This document shows, piece after piece, positions 33,101-45,311 of a stretch of 64,000 nt of DNA. Every line of letters begins with the position of its first letter. Positions within the stretch are counted from its first letter, which is position 1. Both the position numbers and the translations under genes were made by a program. The stretch covers positions 13,217,878 through 13,281,877 of the forward strand of contig NC_092054.1 in NCBI RefSeq assembly GCF_003086295.3, in the 5' to 3' direction. The notes under the pieces were generated by a model that was given only the letters and a program-made list of their open reading frames with translations, did no database searches and had not been told where the DNA came from. Source of the DNA: Arachis hypogaea (lineage: Eukaryota > Streptophyta > Magnoliopsida > Fabales > Fabaceae).

Positions 33101-35966
33101 TTAATTATTTTTAATATTTTTAAGTTGTAAAATATTTATAATAGTAATTACTATAGATATTTTTTATTTAAATTTTAATAAAAAAAATTTTATATAATTT
33201 TATGTATTATCCCGTACAGGACACGGAAACATATACTAGTTATTAATAATAATAAATGCTATACAAATGAATTCAATATAAAACTTGAAGACAATACATA
33301 TCCCTCTGGATAAAATAAAAGTTAAAGTAACAAGGGCGAGAGAACTCTATAAAAACAACAAGTATCACAAGTAAATCTACTAATCGTCCGCAATTTCATA
33401 CTGAATCTTCGAACCTGTCACTGAAAGGGTGAAAGATTTTGGGTGAGAACAAACCACATGTTCTCAGTAGGGAATGGAAATGCCGTAAAAGTAATGAATT
33501 TAATGCAAATAATTAACTTACTCAATAAAACTATTTTGTTAAACCTTTGGAAATACTTTTTACTTTTACTTTATATAACTAATTACCTTCTTTAAATTTT
33601 TGAACTTAAACAAATCTCAATCACAACCTCAGTTCTCAGTCACCTCAATATACCAACTAATAGCACAAAAAACAGATCAACACACAAACAAATTGCAATA
33701 AGACAAACAACACAATCACAGAGAAACTAGATAAGCAAACACAATCAAATGCTAATGTGCTAACAACATGATGCATGTCTATTCCTAACGCAGGCCACGA
33801 GCTCATTTGTCAGTTACCTACCCGCTCCCGACATTACCTGGGCACGAGTCCCAGATATGGCTTTCCCGATGCATATAGTGTGCTTATATAAGTCTTACAT
33901 ACAATGTGACTTTCAATGTGATTACATCTAAAAACAGTTCTCTGTGCGTAGGCGTCCCTACTATACATTTGGCACTAAGGCCCAAACAAAGTCGCAACTG
34001 CTCTCCTGTGGCAGACAATTTCTTAAAGCTTTTACTTTATCTTTGTCCTCTACTTTCTAATGGCAGAGACCCTTTTTAGTTAATATATACTTTTAATCTT
34101 TGTTCTATGCTCTTTTGTGGTAGAGATTTTTCTTAATAAACCGAACTCAAATCATTTTTATTTAAAACCAACACCACTCCTTATAATGTTTTCCAAACTT
34201 CCGAAATCACTTTACTTACAACAAGTTCTTCTTTCGTACAAAAATCAGCTCTTACTTAACCATGATTTTTTCAAACCAACTTCAAAACCATTTCAGATTT
34301 AAATCTCTTTCAAAAGACTAAAAGAATCATTTATTAAGTAAATCTCACGGCAGAGTCTCGAGACTTTAGGGAGCACGACAATCAAACGCGTTCTTTAAAA
34401 TTAATAAACTCCTTTAATCATAATTCCTTGAAATGTAGTTCTTTAGTCAAAACTCTGGTTTCTCTCGGCCCGCAACGCGGCAGCCGCAACCTCAGTTCCA
34501 ACCCACTTTCGCAGCAACCACAGCAACTCTACTCGCAACATATAATAATCGAAACTCAATCTTATAGCCACTAACGCCACAAAACCTCAATGACATATCG
34601 AAATAAAGATAAAGAGCCTTCGGAGCAAAATAACTCACCACACAAAGAAAGAAACTAAGCACGAAGCGACGGCGGCTCTAACAGTTATTCCGGCTACACC
34701 TGCGCAATACCCAGTAACCAGACAGCGGACCTAATGGTAGCAAAAACTCGATGCGGTGGCTGGCCCTCAGTAGCAGTGCCACAGCAACGATTCCAATTCC
34801 TCATCACGTGTCTCCCCCTTCGAAGCCCCTCAACGGTGACGCGGCGGATCTGACTGCGATGGGATCCTCAGCAGCAACAAGCAGAACGGCGGTAGCATGA
34901 ACGGCGCACATGCAGTGGTGAGGACAAGCTGGGAGCGACGAACGGCGACAGCTCTTCACCCTCTTCGCGTCAGGTTCTCCTTCTCCTAGTGACCTAGCTG
35001 ACGGCGACAACGAACCACAACCGTGGCACAGTATGCGACGATAGCGCGGTGGTTCCAAGCCCGCGACCTTCTCTCTCCACGTTGTCTTCTCCCTCACTCG
35101 CGAACTCTCTTTTTCTTTGCGGCTCTAGTCGACGGCGCTAGGGCAGCGGCTACGCAACGGCGACTTGGCAAGCGTGGCAGGATGAGGCTGAACGGCGGCA
35201 ACGCGAGCTGGACAATGGCGACGTGGATAGTTCTCTCTCCTCTTGGCTCACCCTTCTTCCTCTTCTTCTCCGTTGGTTCCCTATCTTTCCCCATTTCTCT
35301 TTCTTTCTTTAATTTCTTGATTTTTCCTGTTGTTGTTGCCGAGTTTGGTAAAGACGAGGAGAAACATTGGCGGTTAGGGTTAGGCTAGAAGGGATTAGGA
35401 TTAGTATTTTGGGAATTTGGGGTTTTGATTTGGGAATTAGGGTTTAGGTAGAGTATTAATTAAAAATTAAATCTAATCTAATAATGATATCGATAAAATA
35501 CTATTTAATTATCAACTAAATATTTATTTTTAAATAAATATTTTAATTCAATTACTAAAAATAATAAAAACCAATTTTTTTATAATCATAAAATAAAGTT
35601 AAAAATCTAATTATTCAACTTAAAGTAAATAAAATTTTTATTATTATTTAATTATTAAAGTTTTAAATTATAAATAAAAATTGCTTAGTTTATATCTAAA
35701 GTTTCTTAAAATATAATTTTAATTAAATATAATAAATTATAAGTAATTATTATTTAATTTTCAAAAATTCAGAGTCTTACATTAATTCTTTAGTTAAAAA
35801 GTTATAGATACTTTTGATTAATTTATAATATTTTTTATTATGATTTTAAAAATTTATTTCAGCTATATAACTTTAAAAAAGTGCTCAATATTTCTTAGAT
35901 AAATCATTTCCTTCGTCGATATTATTTAACTAATCTTTTAACTAAGTCATCAAATCTATTTTTCAT

Positions 35967-37402
35967 TGTAACACCCTAAATTTTAGCACCTCATGATCGT
36001 ACTAAAAACTCAGGCGTCACGTACCTCTAAACCTTTTAATTCTATACTATTTTTATTTAATATTGAGTCTTTGCGAATACAAACCGAAACCTTTACTTAA
36101 AAAAACGAAGATTCTTTATTTTAAACTACTTAACCACAAAGGTATATATATTCACATAGCATTAAACACATAGATTTATTTAAAGATCTTCAAATACAAG
36201 TTCTACCCCTCTAAAAACTAAAACAATAAACGACGAGGGGAAAATAAATTCTAACAACTCAACTCATGATCATAATTTTCTATACTCCTGTAACTTCGCA
36301 CTAAACCTTCGCACCTGTAGTTGAAAGGGGTGGAAATAGGAGGTAAGAATTGAGGAGTTTTTAGTAGGATTAGTGGTAGATAATTAAATTTATATTATCA
36401 CAGTTCAGACATTCGCAGCCCGAACACAAGGAGTGAGAATAATAACCAGTCATAGAAGTTCAAATTAACAAGCAATGAAAATCACAAACACACACAAACA
36501 ATCACAAACAATTCACAATGCCGAACCAAATGCAAAATATGCAAACAAGGATGATGCATGCCTAGTCCTATCACAGGTAATGAGCTCATTTGTCGGTTTC
36601 GACCGGCACCCGACGCAATCCACTCGCAAGTTGGATAAGGCATTCCAACAACATAACCTCTGCAAGTTTCTATTTCTTGCAGACGCTGATTCTCATACTG
36701 AAGTATGTCGAATATGACCACTGCAAGTACTTATAGGCGCTGATTCTCCAGCTGAAGCATGTGACCCTTTCTCCTAGAAGCCATTCCATATTTACGGGCG
36801 TCCCCGCACAATCACAAACAAATCCCATGGCTTATTAACATTTATCTTTCGACACCTTAACCATACTATCGTCACTCTCTCGTGACCTTTCCATAATCAC
36901 ATGTGCCAATTTATCTTCTCTTTTTCTTTTAAAACCAAAACCACCTCTTTGTGACATTCACCAAAACCTTTAAAACAATTTCACTTAATCCAATTCTTCT
37001 TCCAAAAGACAAAGAAAAACCATTTATTAATTAAACCCCTCAACAAGGCCTCTAGACTTTAGGGGAGCGACAACCAATCTCATTTTCTTAAGTTCATTAG
37101 AAATTCTTAACAAACTTTGTTTTCTTAAATTGTTTTAATCAAATAAAGTTTCTAAATCAAATCAAAACCAAATCTTACAAATCAAAAGTTCCAAACAAAT
37201 TTCAAAACCAAAATCAATCTCAATTTTATCCTTAAAACTAATTCTTTAACTTTTTCCATGACATCACAAAACGAAATCATTCAATCAAAATTCAATTACT
37301 TGTAAAATTCATTAAAACTCATCTGTATGAAATTTTTAAGTCAAATTCAAAAAAATATAAGCTATTTTTATATTTAAATCAACCTTAATTTAACCAAATT
37401 CA

Positions 37403-37465
<63 letters not shown>

Positions 37466-37667
37466 CAATTTAATTTTACCTAATAAAATAATTTTTAAGA
37501 AATAGTTCAGATTAATAGGATAAATATAGTTAAGTTAAACTTTAATAATCATAAAATTCTATTTAATTACTTTTAGTAAAATAATTTTTTTAAAAATAAA
37601 ATTTCAACAAATATTATAATTCATAAATAATTTAATTATTTAATTTTCAAAAACTTAGAAGATTGGA
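35967..37667. repeat. Solo LTR, copy 2, with 5-bp target duplication
   Basis: Starts TGTAACACCCTAAATTTT and ends near CTTAGAAGATTGGA, flanked by TTCAT on both sides (35962-35966 and 37668-37672). The undisturbed target is preserved in copy A of the segmental duplication. There is no internal region, so it is a solo LTR or a terminal-repeat element without genes. Includes the AAT microsatellite at 37404. Confidence 0.75.
37404..37465. repeat. (AAT)n microsatellite
   Basis: About 20 consecutive AAT/TAA units. Confidence 0.95.
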
Positions 37668-38745
37668 TTCATCGTATATCTAATATTTATATTTTTTTTA
37701 CAAGTGGTATATTAACTTAATATATAAGTATATAATATTTTTTTTGTACTATTGGAGTATATCATTAATAATTAAATATACTAAGAAGCAAGACTTATTA
37801 GTATTTATAGTGGTTAACTTGGCCATGTAGATTTTAAGTTTACCATTATTTGAGAATAATGATTTATATAATTCTCTTATTGCTTTGTATATTTGTAATT
37901 TTTTTCAGCTTTATTGTTTCTAACAAGTTACGACTTGTAAGATCATGCATAATTTTATAAGTGGATATTTATTTAAAATAATAGATTTAATTCACAAGAT
38001 TTATGAGCTTTTCTTTTGGTTTTGCCTTGTTTAATTATATTGAGTGAGTGTCCCGGAAAATAAATAAAATTTTGAATTAAATGACCAGACATGGTGCTAC
38101 TCTAATAATGTTATTTAGTTCGAACTTTGTGTTGATCTCTAACAAATCATCTCCTAGGATATAGGATAATATTTATTTTATTTTTTTGCATGTTTAAAAC
38201 AAAAAAAAATATTGGTTAACTTAGCGATATAAATTTAAGATTCACCAATAATAGTATTATTTTGAAAATTGTTGTCAAATCCAATGTGATTGTTTAGAAA
38301 TAAAATAGTATATCATTAAATTTATACTCTCTCTTAAGTTTTAGTGGACAGTTATACACAAAAAAAATTATTTAGATAATCTATACACAACTGTATTTTT
38401 ATTTGATCTTGAGTGAAAACAAATAGAATTTGTATAAATGATTGACACTTTAAGATAGACTAAAGCCCAACTCAAAAGAATTTATTGGTACCAATTACAA
38501 GCAAATTTTAGAATTATATAATTTCTATAAAAAATATCTTAAGATAACTAAAATTATTTGTATAAATATATTAAATTATAACTATTATTTATAAATAATT
38601 TTTATAAAGATATTAAAATACAACTAATATAGCTTAGCGATAGAAATCTAAAAGTTCACAAATTAAAAATAAGAGTTTGTATCATTTTTTTAGTTCTTTG
38701 TATAATTTAAGATATAATTGTAAATAATAATTTTTTTGTATATTA

Positions 38746-39019
38746 TTAATATATTTATTTCTGTTGTAATTGTAATTCAATATTTCATATTTGATTATTA
38801 CGTCAATTTTGGATAATATTTGTCATATTTTTTTTATACACATAATCAATAATTGGGATTTTTTTGAAGGGATGTTGAACCTGTGAATCAGTAATAAAAT
38901 TTCGAAAGATGACCGTTTAAAAAAATTTAACTAACTAAATTTAAAATGAATTTAATTTTAATCTTTGTATTCAAGTATCCGAGATCTTTGAGGTTAGTCC
39001 TGTTGTGGTGAAATTTGTG
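38746..39019. other. Intergenic, nothing recognised
   Basis: AT-rich gap between the end of duplication copy B and the third LTR. Confidence 0.5.
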
Positions 39020-39024
39020 CAATC

Positions 39025-41434
39025 TGTAACACCTACCACACTAAGTTTTATGCTTAAGTCATAAAACAGAGGTGGTGTGCAGGGACGGACTTAAAGGGGG
39101 GCGAGTAGTGGCCTCGGCCTCCCCCCAAAATTTTTAGAAACTATATTTATATATTTATATATGAGATATGTATTTAAAAATATAAAAAAAATATTATATA
39201 ATTTAATATTTTTATATGTATTATTTTTTATTATGTGATAGATTTATGTCTTAATTATTTAATTCACTAATATTTTTCACTTAACTAATTTAATATCATA
39301 TCCTCAAGTTTTTGTAACTTTCAAATTAGTTTTTATATAATAATTTCTATACTTATTTAAAAAAAATCATTTATTTATTTTATATTAACATATTTAAAAT
39401 TATATTATTATATTAATAATAACTTACGTAGTTATATTTTGGTAATCACATTATGTACTTTAGATATTCTTTTCTTATAAAAAATACTTTTTTTTTCTAA
39501 ATTTACGTTGTTGAAAGAAAAAATTTTATAAAAATATCTTATATCTTGTATTCTATAAAGGTATTGTATCTTTCAAATAATTAATAATTTATCATTTATT
39601 TTCAAATTTTTAAAAATTTTTGAAAGAATTAATTTTAATTAATAAGATATGTAATCATTTTTAACTAAACACGCTATAAATTATTGGTACTTTATAATTT
39701 TATAATGTACTATTGATATTGTTATATTTTTTTTTATGTAACTATCATATTAAAAATAAAATTGTAAAAAAAATTTATAATTATATATATATTTTTGATA
39801 ATTTTTTTAAAAAATTAACTATAATAACTATATGTTAATTATTTTTATGAAATGAAAAAAATTTATCTAAAATTCGGCCCCTCCATATTAAATTTTCTGG
39901 ATCCGTCCCTGGTGGTGTGGTATTACGACCTCTAAAATAAATTAGTATATATAATAGCAGAAAAATTATAATATGCTAGGAGCCTTGAAGAATAGAGGAA
40001 ACAAAAATCGCGAAATAAAAGCGCAACACTCAAGGAACGAGTTAACTTGCGTGCTAAGGAAACCATAACTATAGAACATATGATAACATAAGTAGGAATA
40101 GAGTGCCAAAGATACAAAATAACAAGCTCCTAACTCAGCCTGCGAAGTCAAGACTGGCCGGAGAATATTTACACATATATACATACATATCCAAAATCCA
40201 AAAGTACATATACACAATCCTGCCTCTCCATAAACCTCTAGGAGGATCAAAAGAACAAGTTATGCGGAGAGAAAACTAGGTACATATATATACATCATAG
40301 CATAACAAAATAACCCTGTAACCACTCCGCTTCAAGAGTCTAGACGCCTAACGAGATGTCTCTCGACCTGCATCTGAAAAACAACAACATAGTATGGAAT
40401 GAGAACCGGAGGTTCTCAGTATGGTAGAGGTGCCACACACATAATATATAAGGTCCTGGGAATACCAGAGGCAATCCTAGAACGTCGACACTCAGATTAT
40501 AGAGCTTAAAGTATTAAACAGAAGCCATAAAAGGTGGCTTACTAAGGATATTTAAACCTAACTTAACCTTAAATCTAAATCCCATACTGCCATTCCTCCA
40601 TACCTCCAACTACATCATGCATTTTCACAGAACATTATATATTAAATGCAAAAAACCTAAACCATACCTTGGCCGATTTCCACGTAACGACCAAAGCTAT
40701 TTATTCAAAACCAAGACAGCCCCTCAAAACTCAACTAATCCGCTTCCTCCAAGTTCCAGTATTCACAATTTCAAACTCCAATTTATTTATTCACAACCTA
40801 ATACACATTCATAACACATATATATCCAATTTAATACTCAATGCTCAAATCCAATAAAATTAAAATAGAGTTATCATATCCTCACCTTACCCAAGCTTCA
40901 CATAAGCAAGAGTGAACGTTTTTCTCAAGCTAATTGGATCCTAAAACATCAAAGAACAAAGAAATTCAATACCTCCACTTAATTTCCCAAAAATTGGGAA
41001 AGAAGAGGCTGAGAATAAAATAACAAGTTACCTATGAAATTGTTCCGGTAGAAACGTAGAGCTCGACATGGTGGACGCGTGGCCGCAAACGGTGCAGCGA
41101 TCGGAGCTCGGACGGATAAGTTACGGGAAATTGAATTTTGGAACGAGGGTTCGGAGGTGTTCCTCGTTCTTCCCCTTGGAGGCTTGCTGCAACGTCAAAA
41201 TGAAAGGAAGGGGGAGAATTTGGGTTCATTTAACGTTCTTTTGGGCTGGTTTGGGCTCACGGGCTCGGTTCGGCCCGTTCAGTCTAATCTTGGACCGTTT
41301 TTTTCGAAATTAGTGTCAAAATTCTCGTTTCGATGAACTCTATCCTAATTTGATATAATATTCGCATTTCTAATCTTCCTTATTAAAAAAAATAATTTAC
41401 TGACTAATTATCTACTAATTAATCGGGGTTTACA
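39025..41434. repeat. Solo LTR, copy 3, with 5-bp target duplication
   Basis: Starts TGTAACACCTACC and ends GGGGTTTACA, flanked by CAATC at 39020-39024 and 41435-41439. Removing the nested hAT and its duplicated 8 bp leaves about 1.57 kb, close to copy 2 (1.70 kb). A GAGAACCGGAGGTTCTCAG palindrome lies near 40400. The GC-richer stretch at 41030-41300 is non-coding by composition; its ORFs match nothing known. Confidence 0.8.
39080..39911. mobile_element. Non-autonomous hAT element, 832 bp
   Basis: Ends CAGGGACGGACTTAA and TGGATCCGTCCCTG are inverted repeats; target duplication GTGGTGTG at 39072-39079 and 39912-39919 is exact. Interior very AT-rich, no transposase. Nested in LTR copy 3, so younger than it. 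Confidence 0.93.
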
Positions 41435-41439
41435 CAATC

Positions 41440-41936
41440 CTATATAGATATATTTTTTATATGTAGCCATGATTAGGGTAGTCGCGAAAATCTAGAGTAT
41501 AATGTATAATGTTAGGAATAAGTCGCTGGTAGAATTTTAAAATTCTATTTAATTGTTGTAGGTTGTTACTACGTAATTGTTAGTTTGGAATTCTATTTTA
41601 GTTATTGTAGGTTGTTACGACTTATAATCTTGTTGTTAGGTTTAGGTAGTTGCAAATTAAAATTAACTGAATAATATTTGTCTCAAAAACATGTGATTAA
41701 GGATGTAAATATATTTTGAATTGGAAATCTCTCTAAATTAGAAATAAATATTGATTTAATTTTAATATTTTGTATATTAAGATGATATAATTATATTATG
41801 GAAAAGCAGTATAAGAATCAAATAAAAAACATAAAGGCCTATTTAAAACCTGTAAAATAATGATCAGTAAACGTTAAAGACTCAATAAAAGTTTAAAATT
41901 TGTTTCTTTATAATTCCAAATATCTTTTTTTTTCAG
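41440..41936. other. Non-coding upstream of PMD exon
   Basis: AT-rich, probably intron: it ends in a strong acceptor, CTTTTTTTTTCAG, directly before the PMD reading frame. Confidence 0.45.
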
Positions 41937-42682
41937 AGGCCTCAACTTCTACTGCCCTGGCGAGTGAGTCATACCCTTACTCCACCCGACGCCATCGTCT
42001 CGTATCTGGCTAAGGCTGGATTCGGCGACACAGTGCCCCTCAGGGATTTTACTTTTGACAATTCCCTGATTTCGGCATTCGTGGAGTAATGGCGTTCGGA
42101 GACGCACACGTTTCATCTCCCATGGAGTGAGGTCACTATCACCCTGCAGGACGTGGCGTACCACCTAAGCCTACGCAAACATAGGCCCAGTTGGGGGTAC
42201 CTCCATGACTTCGGTAGGTGGTACCACACGGAGACGTGGGCGTTGGTGGAGCAGCTGCTTGGTGCCAGGCCTTTGGTGGCTCCATAGTAGGCTGCGCAGA
42301 GGAAGGAATCGTTCACACTCAAGCTTGTTTGGCTGCGGAATCGTGTCTGCCAAATGCCCCCTACAGACGACCTGGAAACCCTCCGACAGTATGCCAGGTG
42401 CTACATTATGTTACTAATCGGAGGATATCTGATGACGGACAAGTCCAACAACTTAGTCCAGTTGCGTTGGCTCCCTCTTCTTCGGGACTTTGGGCAGTGC
42501 AGGGCATTGTCCTGTGGCTCGGCTGTGCTGACTTGGATGTACCAATCACTGTGTTTGGCGGCACAACGGGGCGTCAAAGACATCGCCGGCTGCACTCTGC
42601 TGTTGATGTCCTGGATCTACTAGAAATTTCTTCAGTGGTGTCTACCAGATAGAGGGATCTACTAGTATCCTATGGCTGCAAG
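41937..42682 (+). pseudogene. Plant mobile domain (PMD) exon with five stops
   Basis: One continuous frame from the acceptor at 41936 to a donor (GTAACA) at 42683 encodes a plant mobile domain, the MAIN-like/PP7-long family domain often carried by transposons. Recognisable blocks: VSHTLTPPDAIVSYLAKAGF, TITLQDVAYHLSLR, GRWYHTETWALVEQLLGAR, and CYIMLLIGGYLMTDKS. Stops interrupt it at 42087 (TAA), 42285 and 42288 (TAG TAG), 42621 and 42663 (TAG). By comparison with the family the TAGs replace CAG (Gln). The exon faces the MULE transposase gene tail to tail with under 100 bp between. Confidence 0.85.
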
Positions 42683-42762
42683 GTAACAAATATTTATTTC
42701 TATAATTAGTTAAATCAATTTGTAACTTCTTACGACCTTTTACTAAACGAACTGCTTTTAAT

Positions 42763-44929
42763 CTCTTCCACAACAAACACAGAGGCCCGCCTGTCACAAT
42801 GAGTGACATGCATCTTCGGGATGCCTTCTCTATTCCTCTCAATGGCTGTCATGAGCCTCTGGGAGAAGCCATTTCTAGCCGCCATCTGTGACTGCGCCTC
42901 CCCGTCTTTCGTCACGAATAACTTCTGCAGCCTTTCGTACGTGATGCGCACGATGGCTGAAATCGGCAAGTATCGTGTCCCCTTCAGAACTGCATTAATG
43001 CACTCTGATAGATTTGTCGTCATGTGACCAAACCACCGCCCACTGTCGCAATGTTGCAGCCAAATCTCCTTGTTGAAACGGCCAGCCCAGTTCGCCATCG
43101 CCGAGGAAACTCCTCTCAAGGCATCTATGTACCACTCATACCCAGCATTGCTTGGACTGCAAGCAGCGTTTATAAGGTATCTCTTGTCCTCGACTGACTT
43201 GAAACGAGCCATGAAATTCGCAGCCATGTGCCTGATACAGTAAGCATGGAACGCTCTAAGGGGATGCCAACCGCTGTCATTGGATCTGAGGGCGGCCTTG
43301 ATGGCCTGCAATCTGTCGGAGATAACCAGAAGGTCGTCTTGTGGGGTGACATGGCATCTCAGATTAGTAAGGAAGAACGATCATAACTCGGTGCTCTCGG
43401 ACTCGACAATGGCAAAAGCAATAGGTAGGATGTTGCTGTTGCCGTTTTGTACCACTACAATAAGCAACACTCCATCGTATCTGTCATACAGATGCGTGTC
43501 GTCGACAGAAACAAATGGCTTACAATGCTTGAACGCCTCGACACATGAGGGGAAAGCCCAAAATACTCTGTCGAACATGCTACATTCGCAGACCAGAAGG
43601 TGTCCATCGTAGTACGGTCTCACCCGTAGGTCACAAATGGTTCCAGAAAAATAGCTCTGCAATGCCTGAAGCAGTTTCAATACCTTGTTGTATGACTCTT
43701 TCCAATCCCCGTAGATATGTGCAATTGCCTTCTGCTTCTCCATCCACACCTTTTTGTAGGAGGGTTTGAAGTGATAGCTAGCCTGGACCGCACCTTGCAA
43801 CACCGGAATGCTGACGGAGAGGTTGGACTGTATCAAAGGCAATATGACCCTGCAGATAAGACTGCTGTCTAACTGACGATGGTCTTGAGACATGGTGGGT
43901 GCTAAACAACTGTGTGCTCCACCAACCCTCCGAATCTCCCTAACACAACAAAAGAGTATTGGTTCAGCCATATCTCAAACCTACTTTATATATTGCACAG
44001 AAGTACTCAAAAACACAATTAAAGTTGAACTTACCAGTATCCGAAGTTCTGCCAAAGGGCCACACAGAGGCTCCATGGACACCCATTCGTAGCTTGCCGG
44101 CACTGCACATGGTATTTTAGTCGGTCCGATTCGATCACCCGGTACTCATCACTCCTGTGAATGCTGTAATTCTTCACACCCTGTAGCACTGCATCTCGGC
44201 ATTTAAACTTGTGGCCGACCCGAAACTCTATCCCATCGTCTAGGTTGTAATCCTCTTCTTCCGTGTCAGAAACAGAGTCCTCTTATGCATGGCGTCCATA
44301 TCCAAACTACGATAGTGACTTGGCACTGCTAATAGAGCTGAAATTGGGTGAGGTGGAGGCAAGACATGGCGCGCCACATTTTGGGCGGGCGTCTCTAGTA
44401 CAAATTCCTCCTCATCGTCCACTTCGAAAGAATCACTGTCGGCACTATCCGCCATGTATTCTTCGTCTGACTCCTCGTTGCCCTCTTCCACCTCATCCAC
44501 TGGAATGGTGACATGAAGGGGTGGTGGTGTGAGAGATCGGTCGTCCTGTACATAGGTCGAGTGTACAGAACCACCACGACCAATATCTCCAACCTCGGCG
44601 GAAAGCTTCATCACCTACTCCGCCATGATCCTTCCATGGATGTCAGACATGAGTCGCACATGCTCGTCCCCTAGAAGAGGAAACAGTCGAAACCAAAAAA
44701 CTCCATTACCCATGGGTGCTAGCAACCTATACCCCATCCTTCCGACCTCCCTCGCTTCTGTACCACCGAAGTTGCTCAATATCAAACTCTTCAACTCTGA
44801 CAACGTACTTACATACTGAGTGCGTAACAGTATCGGATTCTCATACTCAAATGTCACCCCGTTGTTGCCATTTCTCATACGACCATTGTGATAAACACAC
44901 ACAACTATGTATACGCTGTTACTAGCCAT
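42763..44929 (-). pseudogene. MULE (MuDR-type) transposase gene, broken
   Basis: Minus-strand gene, likely start at 44929 (MASNSVYIVV). In order: an N-terminal leader; an acidic linker (about 44300-44560); the MuDR N-terminal zinc-type domain around 44040-44250 (FRVGHKFKCRDAVLQGVKNY ... CPWSLCVALWQNFGYW); an intron at 43939-44034 with GTAAGT donor; then the transposase core with SVDDTHLYDRYDGVLL, LLVISDRLQAIKAAL, a CxxH motif (YCIRHMAANF) and NLSECINAVL, which supply the D-D-E positions. Stops: TAG 44615-44617, TGA 43381-43383; a frameshift near 44240-44280. Homology stops at VFVVEE (42763), so the C-terminal SWIM zinc finger is lost. Confidence 0.88.
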
Positions 44930-45302
44930 TGTTGCCTTATTTTTGTGAGAAAAACGAGACAAAAAAAGATATAAAATATGTGTGGAGTATGCCAAGGGTT
45001 ACATATCCTTTTATAACTAGTGATAATTTGTCTTCTTATATATCGTTTACACTGTAAACAAGATAATTTTGTATGTATCTCATTTACAGTGTAAACGAGA
45101 TAAGTAAGAGATGCGGATTTCGATAATTTTTTTTAAATTATTTAATTATGTAATTATTATATATATTTTATTTATTAAAATAAAATCCCCCAAGTATCCG
45201 TGGAAGCACGGGAGAATGAAACCAGTATATTCTAATATCTACGCTTAATTGTAATAAATAGAAGTACTAAAGCCATATTTGATAAATAAGCATCACTCTA
45301 AC
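44930..45302. other. Upstream of MULE gene; palindromic GTTTACACTGTAAAC motifs
   Basis: Holds CGTTTACACTGTAAAC (about 45047-45062) and CATTTACAGTGTAAACGAGA (about 45081-45100), related palindromic motifs. From about 45246 rightwards the sequence is a paralogue of 55102-55300. No gene. Confidence 0.5.
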
Positions 45303-45311
45303 TTTTTATAT

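Larger units (their letters stand above)
29889..33239. mobile_element. Insertion in LTR copy 1, Helitron-like right end
   Basis: Bounded by a duplicated 75-bp stretch of the host LTR (29812-29888 and 33240-33312, both with GCTATACAAATGAATTCAAT). The right end reads CCCGTACAGGACACGG then AAACATATACTAG before T: a GC-rich hairpin followed by CTAG|T, the 3' terminus expected of a Helitron. No TC 5' end was pinned down. It contains the hAT element at 31976, an AT microsatellite and a short GTTTAGGGTTTAGG run near 30263. No protein-coding gene was recognised. Confidence 0.5.
29623..35781. repeat. Long LTR family, copy 1, split by an insertion
   Basis: The left part (29623-29888) and right part (33240-35781) together align with LTR copy 2 (35967-37667) and share its GC-richer block structure with copy 3 (39025-41434). 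Shared pieces include TTTTAGCAC...GTACTAAAAA at the start, TATTGAG...CTTTAG, CTTCGAACCTGT with TGAAAGGGGTGAAAG, and a GAGAAC...GTTCTCAG motif. The end, CAGAGTCTTACA, corresponds to the family terminus. The 34.4-35.4 kb stretch is unusually GC-rich; ORFs there are not conserved proteins. About 3.35 kb (29889-33239) is an insertion. Confidence 0.65.
35782..38745. repeat. Duplicated segment, copy B
   Basis: Second copy of the segment at 27180-29622, interrupted by LTR copy 2. The pre-insertion sequence can be followed from CAAATCTATTTTTCAT (left of the LTR) into CGTATATCTAAT (right of it), matching GTACATCTAATTC in copy A at about 27370. Lacks the 1.3-kb insertion of copy A. No genes recognised. 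Confidence 0.75.

Noticed and set aside
34804..35388. GC-rich overlapping ORFs on both strands in LTR copy 1
   Set aside because: They belong to the LTR, are not conserved in copies 2 and 3, and match no protein family.
41032..41336. Overlapping ORFs in LTR copy 3
   Set aside because: Composition-driven; within an LTR and not conserved.
42401..42652. Alternate-frame ORFs over the PMD exon
   Set aside because: Shadows of the PMD frame, which carries the homology.
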